64,000 bases of DNA from positions 1-64,000 of IMG/VR virus record IMGVR_UViG_3300032116_000104, one strand, 5' to 3'. The notes beneath the pieces are model-generated. The model worked only from the letters and a program-made list of their open reading frames with translations, did not search any database and had not been told where the DNA came from. A program made the translations under genes and the position numbers. Shown in pieces: positions 12,848 to 21,621 of the stretch; within the stretch, counting starts at the first letter, position 1; every line of letters begins with the position of its first letter. The stretch comes from a virus.

Positions 12848-14593
12848 TCATCCCTTCTTGGAGGCAACTCCAGATAACTGCTTGTCACGACCATTGGCGT
12901 CTTTCTCCCACTGGTCGGCTCGGCTCTTTCCCTTAGCAAAATCCTCAAATTTGGGCCTATCAAAGATTTCCATGGCTTTGCCAGGAACCTTTCGGGCAAT
13001 GAGTTTCGGCACCCCATCGTCGGAATCATTGTCCCAAAGATAGAACTCGTCCATTAGTCCTTCACCGAAGGCCTCGGAAATTGAGTACGGAATGATTCCA
13101 GCCATCTTTCTGGCAAGCCTCACTGGTGTTTGCTGGGTGCTGGTTTGCGCCCTTCTTGTTGCCCGTCTTTCGGCAACATCGTCTGAGGCATAAACGAAAT
13201 GACCAACAGTCCTGTACCCGCTCCTCTTGGCGCCGCGAAGATGCTCCGTTCTTCTGCCAGTTCCCTGAACTATCACGTCCATCCCTTCGGACACCGCATC
13301 TTTAATGATTTTGTCCGTGGCTACTCTTGATGTGTTGTGCACCGCCTCAATACCGCGCCCATCGTTAAATCCTGGTATTCCGAGTTTGACGAAATCTGGG
13401 TCAACATGGGCAGCCTCATCGTCGTTCGGTATTAGGCCGTTGGCCTGAAGGTGCTTTTCAACAACAGTTCCCTTTCCAGAACCAACCGTTCCACCAATGA
13501 AATATGTGGTTTTCTGCCCTGGCTTATTGCGGTGTTCTGGGCGAACCCTTCCGAGGATTATTCTCCCCATTGCCCTTCCGCCGAGTTCAGCATATGGATT
13601 TGCTTTTGTAGCCTTTGGATTATCAGTAGGCGGAGTAGTTGAAGAACGAAGGCCAGCAGGCTTTGACATTGAACGAGCAATAGAGGCTCTTTCCTTGGGA
13701 CTCAACTCAGCGATGGCATCAATTGAGGGGCCGAATCTGTCCTCTCTCTCCTGCTCGGACATTGAGTGATACCACTCTTCTGCTGGCGCTCGCCTCTGCT
13801 TTTTACCAGCGATGACGCCTACTGCTTTTTGAATTTTTCCCGTAACGGCAGGTCTCTGAAACGGCGTGTTGTCCTGAAGTATTCCGTCTCCATCACCATC
13901 TTCAGCCTTGGGGTCAAACCTGGCAGAAACATTCCTCAAAGTTCTGCCCAGGCCCTTGTAGTCGTGAAGTTCTTCAGCGAGTGACTTCTTTCGTGTTCTG
14001 GAAGAATCTTTTAGAACGGTTCTCACGGCTCTGGTAAAAGCCTGCTGCTGGTGCCTTCTTCCTAGTGGTGTTGTGCCAGCAAGGCGGTCATAGTCGCTCA
14101 TATTTGTGCATGGCATCCATACAAGTTTTCCACTTTTGCTTACTCTTCTTGATACCCCGATGCAGCCCATTTGGCGCGAGCGCTTCCTAGCCGACTCAAT
14201 GTCAGTGAAAACATCCATATCCTCATCTCTAGGGGAATATGGAGCCTGGATTGCCTTGACCGACATGCCACGGGATTCAATAGAAGCGGTTGCTATTGGG
14301 GCGGAAACAAGACCCCCAGATGGAAGAGTGTCAATGCCAAGAACACCTCTTTCGCGCAACTTCTGGAAGCCACTGCGACGCTTTTTGCCTTTCTTCTTTC
14401 TTCTTGAATTCCAGTTCTCAATATCATCTTGAGTAATCCTAGAAACCCCAGCCTTGCGCATCATGGCGTCTTTGTACTCTGTGAACGAAGAACATGGCAT
14501 CCATTCTCCGTGTTCACCAACATGGGCGCCAGAACAGCCGAGTTCAGAAGCAGCACGAAGTGCTTTTGCTTGAAGCGCTGGCTCCGACGACAT
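12848..14593 (-). CDS. Modular head-operon protein with C-terminal zeta-toxin-type P-loop kinase
   Basis: The start at 14593 (MSSEPALQAKALRAAS) follows the upstream stop; the protein is 581 aa. The N terminus has two copies of a Cys-pair motif: LGCSG..GEWMPCSSFTEYKDA and MGCIG..LVWMPCTNMSDYDRL. Around residues 221-250 is the EF-hand-like module (ARFDPKAEDGDGDGILQ, TPFQRPAV) shared with two other proteins here. One GLRSST peptide follows (near residue 320). The C-terminal domain has GGTVGSGKGTVVEKHL (Walker A, about 365-380), HVDPDF and DVIVQGTGRR, which fit zeta-toxin/AAA-type kinases that phosphorylate UDP-sugars. No epsilon antitoxin is seen. It may travel in the virion; this is inferred from the shared modules. 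Confidence 0.75.
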   Translation of the reverse strand: MSSEPALQAKALRAASELGCSGAHVGEHGEWMPCSSFTEYKDAMMRKAGVSRITQDDIENWNSRRKKKGKKRRSGFQKLRERGVLGIDTLPSGGLVSAPIATASIESRGMSVKAIQAPYSPRDEDMDVFTDIESARKRSRQMGCIGVSRRVSKSGKLVWMPCTNMSDYDRLAGTTPLGRRHQQQAFTRAVRTVLKDSSRTRKKSLAEELHDYKGLGRTLRNVSARFDPKAEDGDGDGILQDNTPFQRPAVTGKIQKAVGVIAGKKQRRAPAEEWYHSMSEQEREDRFGPSIDAIAELSPKERASIARSMSKPAGLRSSTTPPTDNPKATKANPYAELGGRAMGRIILGRVRPEHRNKPGQKTTYFIGGTVGSGKGTVVEKHLQANGLIPNDDEAAHVDPDFVKLGIPGFNDGRGIEAVHNTSRVATDKIIKDAVSEGMDVIVQGTGRRTEHLRGAKRSGYRTVGHFVYASDDVAERRATRRAQTSTQQTPVRLARKMAGIIPYSISEAFGEGLMDEFYLWDNDSDDGVPKLIARKVPGKAMEIFDRPKFEDFAKGKSRADQWEKDANGRDKQLSGVASKKG

Positions 14594-14595
14594 AA

Positions 14596-14979
14596 TTACT
14601 TCGCAGAAGGGTATAGAGGATAGATGTCTTCGTTCCAATCATCTGGGACGATATTGTTCAGTTTCATGGCTGCTTGCTGAGCGTCATATGGATTTCCATA
14701 GCGCTTCTGATATAGACGCGCCTCTTCCAGGTCATCATCCCACTTCACTTCAAGAGTTGAGAATGGTCTATCCCACTTATCGGTACGTGTCATCTCTTGT
14801 TCAGCAGAAATTATTCCGTCCTGAAACTCTTTGCGTTTTGTGCGGCTTATCGTAAATGGCGGATAATCAAGAAGTATTGATAACTCCTTGTGCTTGCCGT
14901 GGAAGGCGGCCATCTGCTCTTCCGTAGCATTTGGCGGAGTGGCCCATTCGCTCTTGTAAATTGTGTTGTTTTCTTCCAT
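14596..14979 (-). CDS. Hypothetical protein, 127 aa
   Basis: ATG 14979 (MEENNTIYKSEW) is chosen because AAGGT lies 6 nt upstream; the ATG at 14985 directly abuts that motif. The protein is soluble and charged, with many aromatic and Pro residues (RPFSTLEVKWDDDLEEARLY; NIVPDDWNEDIYPLYPSAK). No family is recognised. It lies between two large modular genes and ends a few bases before the start of the zeta-kinase gene. Confidence 0.55.
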   Translation of the reverse strand: MEENNTIYKSEWATPPNATEEQMAAFHGKHKELSILLDYPPFTISRTKRKEFQDGIISAEQEMTRTDKWDRPFSTLEVKWDDDLEEARLYQKRYGNPYDAQQAAMKLNNIVPDDWNEDIYPLYPSAK

Positions 14980-15004
14980 GTCCATACCTTAGCACTACTG
15001 TCAA

Positions 15005-18000
15005 TTAGCCGTAATTTTGGATAATCCACTGACGACGAGCAATGAGTTTACGAATCAATTCGGCCCTCTCATTGGGGTCTGAAATCGCATCAGAAACCAT
15101 TTGTGTAATCATCTGGTCGGTGATTTTCTTCAAGTCGTCAACTTGTTGCTTAATTTCTTGAGGAGTGATATCTCTGAGAATACCCGCGCCTCCTGGGTTG
15201 AAGTTCGGGTCTCTAAGTGTCTCCATCTCCCTGGCTTCATCACCGAACTGGGTTCCCTTGGGGGCGCCCTGGGCCCTGTAGTTCAATGAGCCACCATGGT
15301 CAATTCTAACGGCACGGCCCTGACCGTCGTTCTTGATATTTCCAGAGTTGGCAAAGGCATCCCAGTTGCCGAGCCATGCATCGGCAACATATCCTCTTCT
15401 CATTGCCATTCTTTCACCAAGGGTATTGCCAGACATTGGGCCAGACCCAGGAACCCATTCGGAAACTACCTGTACTTGTCCATTGTCATTGCCAATATCA
15501 ACGCGCGATGCTGGAACATTGAGCGCTCGGTACAGTGCTGATGCAAGAACTTCGTTTTCAACGTGGGACTGAGAGCGTCCCTGCTTTACATAATACTTCT
15601 TGCCATCTGGTGCGGTGTACTGACCGCCAGGATTTGAGCCAAGTTGTCCACCAGTTTTTGTCCATCCAGAAGTATCAATAACTTTTGCGCTTGAACTGCC
15701 TTTGGCGGCCTTGGGGGTCTTGGGGGTCTTTTGCTTCTTCGGTTCCGCTCCGCTGACAATTCCAGCCTGCGCGTCTCTTACGATTCTCTGACCCTGCTCG
15801 TTGGTTAGCGGCTTATTGACGGCAATAATTGCGCCTCTGTTGTGAACAACGAGAGGTCCACCGCTTTCCATATCAATAGCGTCATAGCCTAGAACTGGCG
15901 CCCAATAGTTCATGTCGTGAGCAAACATTTTGCCGACATGCTGCATTGCTACCCAAATATCTTCCGAGTCTTTTCCTGATGACTTCCCGTAATTGTCAAT
16001 TAACTGCCTATAGACCTGCCCAAGCGGCGTGTCCCAATCGGCATCCGTTACCCTGCCCTCAAGGTGTTGGAGCAAGCCAGTAACATAATCTTTCGGGTCT
16101 GTTTTTTCCGCTTCTCCCTCTGGGAATCCAGCATCATAGGCTCTGATGGCATCTTTTATCTTTCGGCCATCTTCAACAATTCTGTCAAGTTCAGACCTCT
16201 TAACGACCCTCGCTGATGGAGAAACGAATGCAAGCATTCTCGCGTCTCCGAAAGAACTGCTCCATGAAAAACTGTCACCCTCAAAAGCCCAGTATTCACC
16301 AATGCCATATGCTGAACCACCCTGTCCAGGAATGAATCTGTCTTCATCGGTGAGATAAGCGTCAACAAATCCAGTGTCATTGCCAACACCCCTGTTGATA
16401 GGTCTCCATCCAGCGGTGACAAGCATTTCAACCTGGTCTTCTCTGATTTGGGTTGGCAGGCCGTTCTGCTCCATGTTTTCCCAAATCAACAAAAGACTTT
16501 CGTTCGTAACCTTGCCAATTCTCTTGGATTCGGTTTTCTCTCCGCGCTTAAACCTAGACAGTTCGCCCTCAATGAACGCCATTCTTGATGTCCACTCGGG
16601 AGTAACCTTGACCTTGAGGTCTGCTGGCTTGTCTCCAGTTACGCTCAAGGGATGCTTCAGTCTTCCTGACTGATTTCTTCCAGCAATCTTTCCTGCTGTT
16701 TCTTGACCCCTGAGTCGTCCAGCAATCTCACGCCTTGCTCTTCTGATGCGGCGAGCAATACCCTTCTTCTCGGCTTCGGCTTGTCCAGCGGTTCGCCCGA
16801 CTCCAGCCTTACGTGCTTTGCGTCTTTCGCGGCGCGCAACTCTCTTTGGATTTGGGTCAAGAAGTCTTCTTGAAAGACCTTCAAGTCTTTCGCTAGTTCT
16901 TTTCTTGACTTTTGCTTTTTCTCCAGTTTCAAGAGTCTCTTCGGCAACATATTTCTTTGCACGCCCACTCTTGCCGTAGTATGTGGAATCAACTCTTCCC
17001 ATTGTTGGGAATGTTCCTTCAATCTTCGTTCCAGAATCCTTGCCCTTTCCAAGCGCAGCCTCTTTGGACGGTGGATGAAGATGCTCAAGCATTTCATGCG
17101 AATCGTTTTTCTGCATGTTCCTGATTGTGCGCAGGTCGTCAAACTGGCGATAAAAAGTTTGGAACGCCTTGTCGTTCTCGGCAAGTTTTTTATCCCTATC
17201 TGGGCCTGGCGCCATATCACTCATTATTCTGGTGATTGAATCGCGTTCCTGTTCCTGAATTTCGGCCTGCAGAACAACCATAAATTCATCGGTAAAGTCG
17301 CTGTCGCGTGAAATGCCTGGGTATTGCTTTTTTGTCTTCGGATTTGTGAGCCAGGCATCCCAAAGACCACTTTTCTTAAAGATGCCTTGCAGTTTCTGCT
17401 TTCTCTTTTCAAGGTTTTGAACTACTGCGCTTCTCTGCTCTTGCGTCATTGATGCCCATGCTGAGCCGTCTTTTGCATCAACTCTGTCAACACCAGCAGT
17501 AGCCCGTGTTTTCTTTTTAGTCTTTGGCGTCTTTGTGCGTGAACGCATTCCAGTCTCAACGGTGCCTCTCTCCATTCTGGAGCGAAGACCAGCGGCTGGG
17601 CGCGTTCCTCTTCTTGGCGCGGCATCAATTTCTTCGGATGCTGCTGGCTTGGTTGTGCTTCTTAGTGAAGTACGCTGCGGCTTTCCACGACCTTCCGCTT
17701 GCTGCATCTGCTGTCTGCGGCTCTGCTCATTCCATGCGCGAGTCGCCGCTCTGGTGTTGACTTTGCCGCCAGTTGACCTGTCATTGACACCTGGAATTGC
17801 TGGACGCTGGAATGGAGTGCTGTCCTGAACGATGCCGTCGCCATCTCCGTCCCAGGCATTGGGGTCAAATCTTGAAGTTATTGCTCTTCCGATTCTGCGG
17901 GCGCTTCTGGTGCCACCGCCGCCTCCGCCGATTGCGCGACCGAGAGCCTTCTCCTCTGTCTTAAAGAAGTCTCCGACCTTTCTGCGCTCACCCTGTTGAA

Positions 18001-18592
18001 CAATTGTCTTGAGAGCCTTTACTCCCAGTCTGCGCTCAAAAGAAGTGCTGACAGCCGACTCAATTCTCTCACGGATGAGCGACTTCTCTTCAATGGAAGG
18101 GCGAGGCATAAACTTGGCGCGGTCAATATCAAATGCGTATCCATTTGACTTTACTTCGCGCATCATTGATGACTTCTGGGCATCAAACCTGAAAGCAAGG
18201 CCCTTATAGTTGACGGCGTTTAGATATTGGGAGTTCTTGAAGTGACGAATGGGTGTGTCAAAGACTGCTGGTGTCTTTGACGCCGACTTAACCCGATTGG
18301 TTCCAGCAAACATGTAGTCTTTCCTGCTGGCTATTGCGACCTTTACGGAGTCAACATCTCCAGAAATCATCCTGTCAAAAATGGCATCTTCCATCTGCTT
18401 GAAGGCGCCAACGATTACCCCAGGCGGCATGTCAATGGCAGAGAGGCTCTTGACGTTCGTTGAGTTGGCCCATGATGCCCAGTTTGTACTATGGGTGTCA
18501 ACCCCATAGAACTCGTATGAAGCAGCACTCTTCACTACAAAGCCAAAATTAACGCCTTGAAGAGCGTCATGAAGAATGGCTACTTTTTTCAT
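15005..18592 (-). CDS. 1195-aa modular head-operon protein with ADP-ribosyltransferase-like and HipA/PI-kinase-like domains
   Basis: Overlaps the upstream gene (ATGA). The N-terminal ~200 residues are of unknown fold. Residues about 215-270 hold GRAIGGGGGG and the EF-hand-like RFDPNAWDGDGDGIVQ module. Residues 270-400 are low-complexity and basic, with three RSST-like peptides (SLRSTT, GLRSRM, GMRSRT). The centre is coiled and very basic. Residues about 725-800 look like an ADP-ribosyltransferase: NRGVGNDTG (R), YGIGEYWAF, WSSSFGDARM. Residues about 976-1195 look like a HipA/PI-kinase-type domain: YYVKQG (Lys near 1003), ENEVLASALYRAL helix, SEWVPGSGP hinge, GNWDAFANSGN (catalytic Asp near 1078) and RIDHGGSL (metal Asp). 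I infer a virion-carried effector; biochemical activity is untested. Confidence 0.7.
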   Translation of the reverse strand: MKKVAILHDALQGVNFGFVVKSAASYEFYGVDTHSTNWASWANSTNVKSLSAIDMPPGVIVGAFKQMEDAIFDRMISGDVDSVKVAIASRKDYMFAGTNRVKSASKTPAVFDTPIRHFKNSQYLNAVNYKGLAFRFDAQKSSMMREVKSNGYAFDIDRAKFMPRPSIEEKSLIRERIESAVSTSFERRLGVKALKTIVQQGERRKVGDFFKTEEKALGRAIGGGGGGTRSARRIGRAITSRFDPNAWDGDGDGIVQDSTPFQRPAIPGVNDRSTGGKVNTRAATRAWNEQSRRQQMQQAEGRGKPQRTSLRSTTKPAASEEIDAAPRRGTRPAAGLRSRMERGTVETGMRSRTKTPKTKKKTRATAGVDRVDAKDGSAWASMTQEQRSAVVQNLEKRKQKLQGIFKKSGLWDAWLTNPKTKKQYPGISRDSDFTDEFMVVLQAEIQEQERDSITRIMSDMAPGPDRDKKLAENDKAFQTFYRQFDDLRTIRNMQKNDSHEMLEHLHPPSKEAALGKGKDSGTKIEGTFPTMGRVDSTYYGKSGRAKKYVAEETLETGEKAKVKKRTSERLEGLSRRLLDPNPKRVARRERRKARKAGVGRTAGQAEAEKKGIARRIRRARREIAGRLRGQETAGKIAGRNQSGRLKHPLSVTGDKPADLKVKVTPEWTSRMAFIEGELSRFKRGEKTESKRIGKVTNESLLLIWENMEQNGLPTQIREDQVEMLVTAGWRPINRGVGNDTGFVDAYLTDEDRFIPGQGGSAYGIGEYWAFEGDSFSWSSSFGDARMLAFVSPSARVVKRSELDRIVEDGRKIKDAIRAYDAGFPEGEAEKTDPKDYVTGLLQHLEGRVTDADWDTPLGQVYRQLIDNYGKSSGKDSEDIWVAMQHVGKMFAHDMNYWAPVLGYDAIDMESGGPLVVHNRGAIIAVNKPLTNEQGQRIVRDAQAGIVSGAEPKKQKTPKTPKAAKGSSSAKVIDTSGWTKTGGQLGSNPGGQYTAPDGKKYYVKQGRSQSHVENEVLASALYRALNVPASRVDIGNDNGQVQVVSEWVPGSGPMSGNTLGERMAMRRGYVADAWLGNWDAFANSGNIKNDGQGRAVRIDHGGSLNYRAQGAPKGTQFGDEAREMETLRDPNFNPGGAGILRDITPQEIKQQVDDLKKITDQMITQMVSDAISDPNERAELIRKLIARRQWIIQNYG

Positions 18593-20628
18593 TTCCTGTC
18601 CCCAATCACACGCAGTAGTGTCTGCTTGCTTGTTGTGAGTCTGTCAATTCTCTGTTCAACGATTCGCCCGAGAATGTCAATATGTGTTTTCTCAGCATCA
18701 GAAAGTTGTCCGTCGCTGTAGAGGCGAGTCTTGAAATTTGTGAAGTTGAACGCCCTGGCCCTCTTGAGCAAGGTGTCAATCATTTTTCTAAAAGCAAACC
18801 TCTGATTCTCTTTTAGTTCAGCCCAATACTGCCTATACATTGCCGCCCTCTGGGCGGAATAGAAATCATCCACACCCATCTTGCTGCGCTTGGCTACCTC
18901 AATTTTATCTAAATCAGTCAATCCTGAGGTGAAGTTATTGACCATTACTGGCTTGGGGTTCTTGCCGTCGGTAACGGGGATAATGCTGCCTGGGTCTCTA
19001 TCCCTCTGGTCAGATAGGTAGTCGGCAATCATCATTCGGGCTACGTCCTCTGGCTCGTAGTCCTTGAAGTCAATATTTCTGTCCATTCTGTAGCCGCGCA
19101 TCACGCTGTCGGCATCCTGGACTAGATACTTTCTATTGTCGCCTTTACCGACAAATAGGACATCTGGCGACTCAAGACCGAGGTGTTCTTGAATGTCTGA
19201 AGCCAACCTCTGGCCAATATGCTCGTATCTTCTTGACGGGCTATGGAGGGTGTACTTGGTGCCATCCTTGCCCTCTACCAAGGTTCTCTTTGCGTCAAGT
19301 TTGGTCATCTTGAGCAGTGCCTTCTGAGCAAGAACCTTTTGAAGGATGTCTGGGGATATGTCAGCAAAAGAACCACCAGCATTGACGTGCTCAATGGCGT
19401 CATCAATGTTGTTGATTTTCTTGCCAATCTGGGCAACTGAATCAGTGCCAGCGCGCACTTGGGATGTCGGCTTGGCCTTCTTGCCCTTGCCAAATACCTC
19501 ATCAACCCATCTCTGCGTTGGCTTCTTGCCTGGCTTGGCAACTATCTCGTTCGGATTGTCAATATTGACGAAGTCCTCTGAGTATCTGATTCCGTCACCA
19601 GTCTGAGCAACGACCTCCTTTAGTCTTGCCGTTGCGTCTCTATCCACTGGAATCTGGGCGGCAGAGTTGACGGTTCTGCCGAGTTTTCTTCTTTCACCAA
19701 CGGTCAGCGGACGAACTTTTTCAAGGCTGATTGTTGAGCCACCTGGAGTTACATAAGTCAGTTTTGTTACCCCAGTGTTTGATAGGAGTCCAAGTTCCTG
19801 TCCACCAATGTCGCTTGGCTGACCAACTGTGACCAGATAATTCGCGCCTTCCATGTCTCTGTTGTCTGGAATGGCGCGAAGAACTTGCGCTGGCACTACT
19901 GGCTCCAGAACATATCCATCTCTGCGGACCATTCTGGCGATTCCAGATTGACGCACCTCACCCATTTGGGTGGACAATTCTCTGGAGCGTTGCTGTGCCA
20001 ATCTGAGGTTCGCTACCCCAACGCGAGGAATTTGAGGACGGCGGGATTGAATTATTGAATCTGGCGGAGCGTCTCCAGTAATCAGTCGTGAATCGCCTTC
20101 TGTTAGGGCGGCATTGGCTCCACGAACCAGGCGGCGAATTGCGCCAATCGTTGCGCCAAGAGGCGAAGGAATATCAAAGAGTTTTTGTCCACACGTAGAA
20201 AGCCTGTTGTCCGTGAATCGGCCACCATACTGGTAGCCCTCAGGACAGCGTGATGTCCTATCCCGACCAGGCCCGCGAAGCGGAAGGTTCGGTTTTCCTG
20301 GCGTCAGCGCGCCCAATACTCCAGACCTGATTGGGCTACGGATTGGGCTGAGGTTTCCTGGAATAACCGTTGAGGCTACTCCTTGAGCAATCTGTCCAAT
20401 AGTTGAGTGGCTACCAATGAGGCCTACCTTGACATCGTAATTTTTAGAAATACCAGCCCTTTTAGCGAGCGCCTTGTACTCAACGATGTTCTGGTTGCGA
20501 TTGATTCTCTCATTCAGGATTCTGTGGGGTCGCTCAAATGACTTGTATGAGTTAGATACAAGTGAAATGCGCGTTACGGAAATGGGAATCATCCCATTGC
20601 AGCAATCGGAGTAATCAGCAGCAGCCAT
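18589..20628 (-). CDS. Modular head-operon protein with degenerate kinase-like C terminus
   Basis: I prefer ATG 20628 (AAGG 6 nt upstream) to 20634; the protein is about 679 aa. Near residue 130 is RCPEGYQYGGRFTD followed by STC, the same Cys-pair module as in the 1945-aa protein (RCPPGVPAANQFTD..C). The C-terminal ~200 residues follow the plan of the HipA-like domain in the next gene: DGTKYTLHSPSRRYEHIG, a helix, LESPDVLFVG, YLVQDA, then MIADYLSDQRDRDPGSI and VMVNNFTSGL. The lysine strand is changed to YTLH and the IDHG equivalent to VNNF, so it is probably a pseudokinase. It overlaps its neighbours at both ends. Confidence 0.6.
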   Translation of the reverse strand: MAAADYSDCCNGMIPISVTRISLVSNSYKSFERPHRILNERINRNQNIVEYKALAKRAGISKNYDVKVGLIGSHSTIGQIAQGVASTVIPGNLSPIRSPIRSGVLGALTPGKPNLPLRGPGRDRTSRCPEGYQYGGRFTDNRLSTCGQKLFDIPSPLGATIGAIRRLVRGANAALTEGDSRLITGDAPPDSIIQSRRPQIPRVGVANLRLAQQRSRELSTQMGEVRQSGIARMVRRDGYVLEPVVPAQVLRAIPDNRDMEGANYLVTVGQPSDIGGQELGLLSNTGVTKLTYVTPGGSTISLEKVRPLTVGERRKLGRTVNSAAQIPVDRDATARLKEVVAQTGDGIRYSEDFVNIDNPNEIVAKPGKKPTQRWVDEVFGKGKKAKPTSQVRAGTDSVAQIGKKINNIDDAIEHVNAGGSFADISPDILQKVLAQKALLKMTKLDAKRTLVEGKDGTKYTLHSPSRRYEHIGQRLASDIQEHLGLESPDVLFVGKGDNRKYLVQDADSVMRGYRMDRNIDFKDYEPEDVARMMIADYLSDQRDRDPGSIIPVTDGKNPKPVMVNNFTSGLTDLDKIEVAKRSKMGVDDFYSAQRAAMYRQYWAELKENQRFAFRKMIDTLLKRARAFNFTNFKTRLYSDGQLSDAEKTHIDILGRIVEQRIDRLTTSKQTLLRVIGDRK

Positions 20629-21214
20629 CGCCATCCTTGCGAACGAAAGGCATGGACTTCATGGCCCCAGACCACTCGTCCTCTCCTTCAATTTCCCAGT
20701 TCTTGTCATCGTTGATGAGACTTACAAAGCCTTTCTCCATCTCAACGAAATCTGCTAGAACCTTCACTGCGTGCTGCATGTCGTCAACGGTGACGACGGC
20801 GTCCTCAAAGCCCTCTTCGTCAGCCATGTTGAGCATTTTCTTGCCAGCGATTCTACGAAGACGGTCGTTGAAGTCGCTGTCGCTCCAGACAGAACCACGA
20901 ACAACTCCCCTCATCTTCTTGCGACAGTTCTTCATGCCAGGGTGATGACAGCCCTCGTTTGGCCAGAGACCAGTTGTCTCATGGTGGAGCCAAGCGCAAA
21001 TGTTGTTGAGTGGATACAACTCTGGGTGGTTTGCGAGAATCACCTTGCATCGGCGGAATCCACCAGGCTTGCGCATGATGGGACGCCAGTATCTGAGAAG
21101 CCTCTCAAGGTTGCCTCTTCTTGGGCCACGACCTCTGAGAATGTCGCCAGTGAGTTGCTCCTGCGGAACATCAAAGAGAACGTCCTGCGGAGCCTTAATC
21201 TCAAAATCACTCAT
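20615..21214 (-). CDS. Conserved actinophage head-operon protein
   Basis: The protein is 199 aa. The segment GNLERLLRYWRPIMRKPGGF and the following WLHHETTGLWPNEGCHHPGM are patterns I associate with a conserved protein next to portal, protease and capsid genes in actinobacteriophages (from memory, no search). His and Cys residues (HHETT, CHHPGMKNC) could bind a metal. The C terminus is acidic and ends in a Cys pair (DGDGCC). Function is not established. Confidence 0.6.
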   Translation of the reverse strand: MSDFEIKAPQDVLFDVPQEQLTGDILRGRGPRRGNLERLLRYWRPIMRKPGGFRRCKVILANHPELYPLNNICAWLHHETTGLWPNEGCHHPGMKNCRKKMRGVVRGSVWSDSDFNDRLRRIAGKKMLNMADEEGFEDAVVTVDDMQHAVKVLADFVEMEKGFVSLINDDKNWEIEGEDEWSGAMKSMPFVRKDGDGCC

Positions 21215-21216
21215 TC

Positions 21217-21621
21217 TTATACTTCCTTGTTTTCAGCAGAACTGTTTACTGGGCTGGAGAGTTCCACCCTGAAGGAGACGGCTTTTTCGTATAAGCCCTT
21301 CTGCTTCTTTCCACTCTTCATTATGTCAGACCTGATTTGTACGCCGTTGAGCATACTGTCTTTAATTTTCTGATTTTTTCTTACGAAGATTCTATACCAT
21401 CTCTCCATCTCGTCCTTGTCAGGAGTTGACCATAGATATCGGTGAAATTCCGTCTCCATGCTTTTGCGCAGACCAATGGCAAAGCGCACCGTATCCCAGA
21501 AAGAAACAACAGTGGGTTCAGCCCCCTCTGGGACAACCACACCATCAGACAATGGGCTTTCCGAGTCCAGAATGTAATAGAGATTGGACTTGTCAATCTT
21601 TGCTACGAATACTGCCTTCAC
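21217..21621 (-). CDS. Hypothetical protein, 134 aa
   Basis: It starts at GTG 21621 and overlaps the upstream stop (GTGA). The protein looks globular, with an N-terminal beta region (MKAVFVAKIDKSNLYYILDS), a helical centre and a basic C-terminal part. No domain is recognised. The tight coupling suggests a small accessory of the 549-aa protein encoded just before it. Confidence 0.55.
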   Translation of the reverse strand: MKAVFVAKIDKSNLYYILDSESPLSDGVVVPEGAEPTVVSFWDTVRFAIGLRKSMETEFHRYLWSTPDKDEMERWYRIFVRKNQKIKDSMLNGVQIRSDIMKSGKKQKGLYEKAVSFRVELSSPVNSSAENKEV

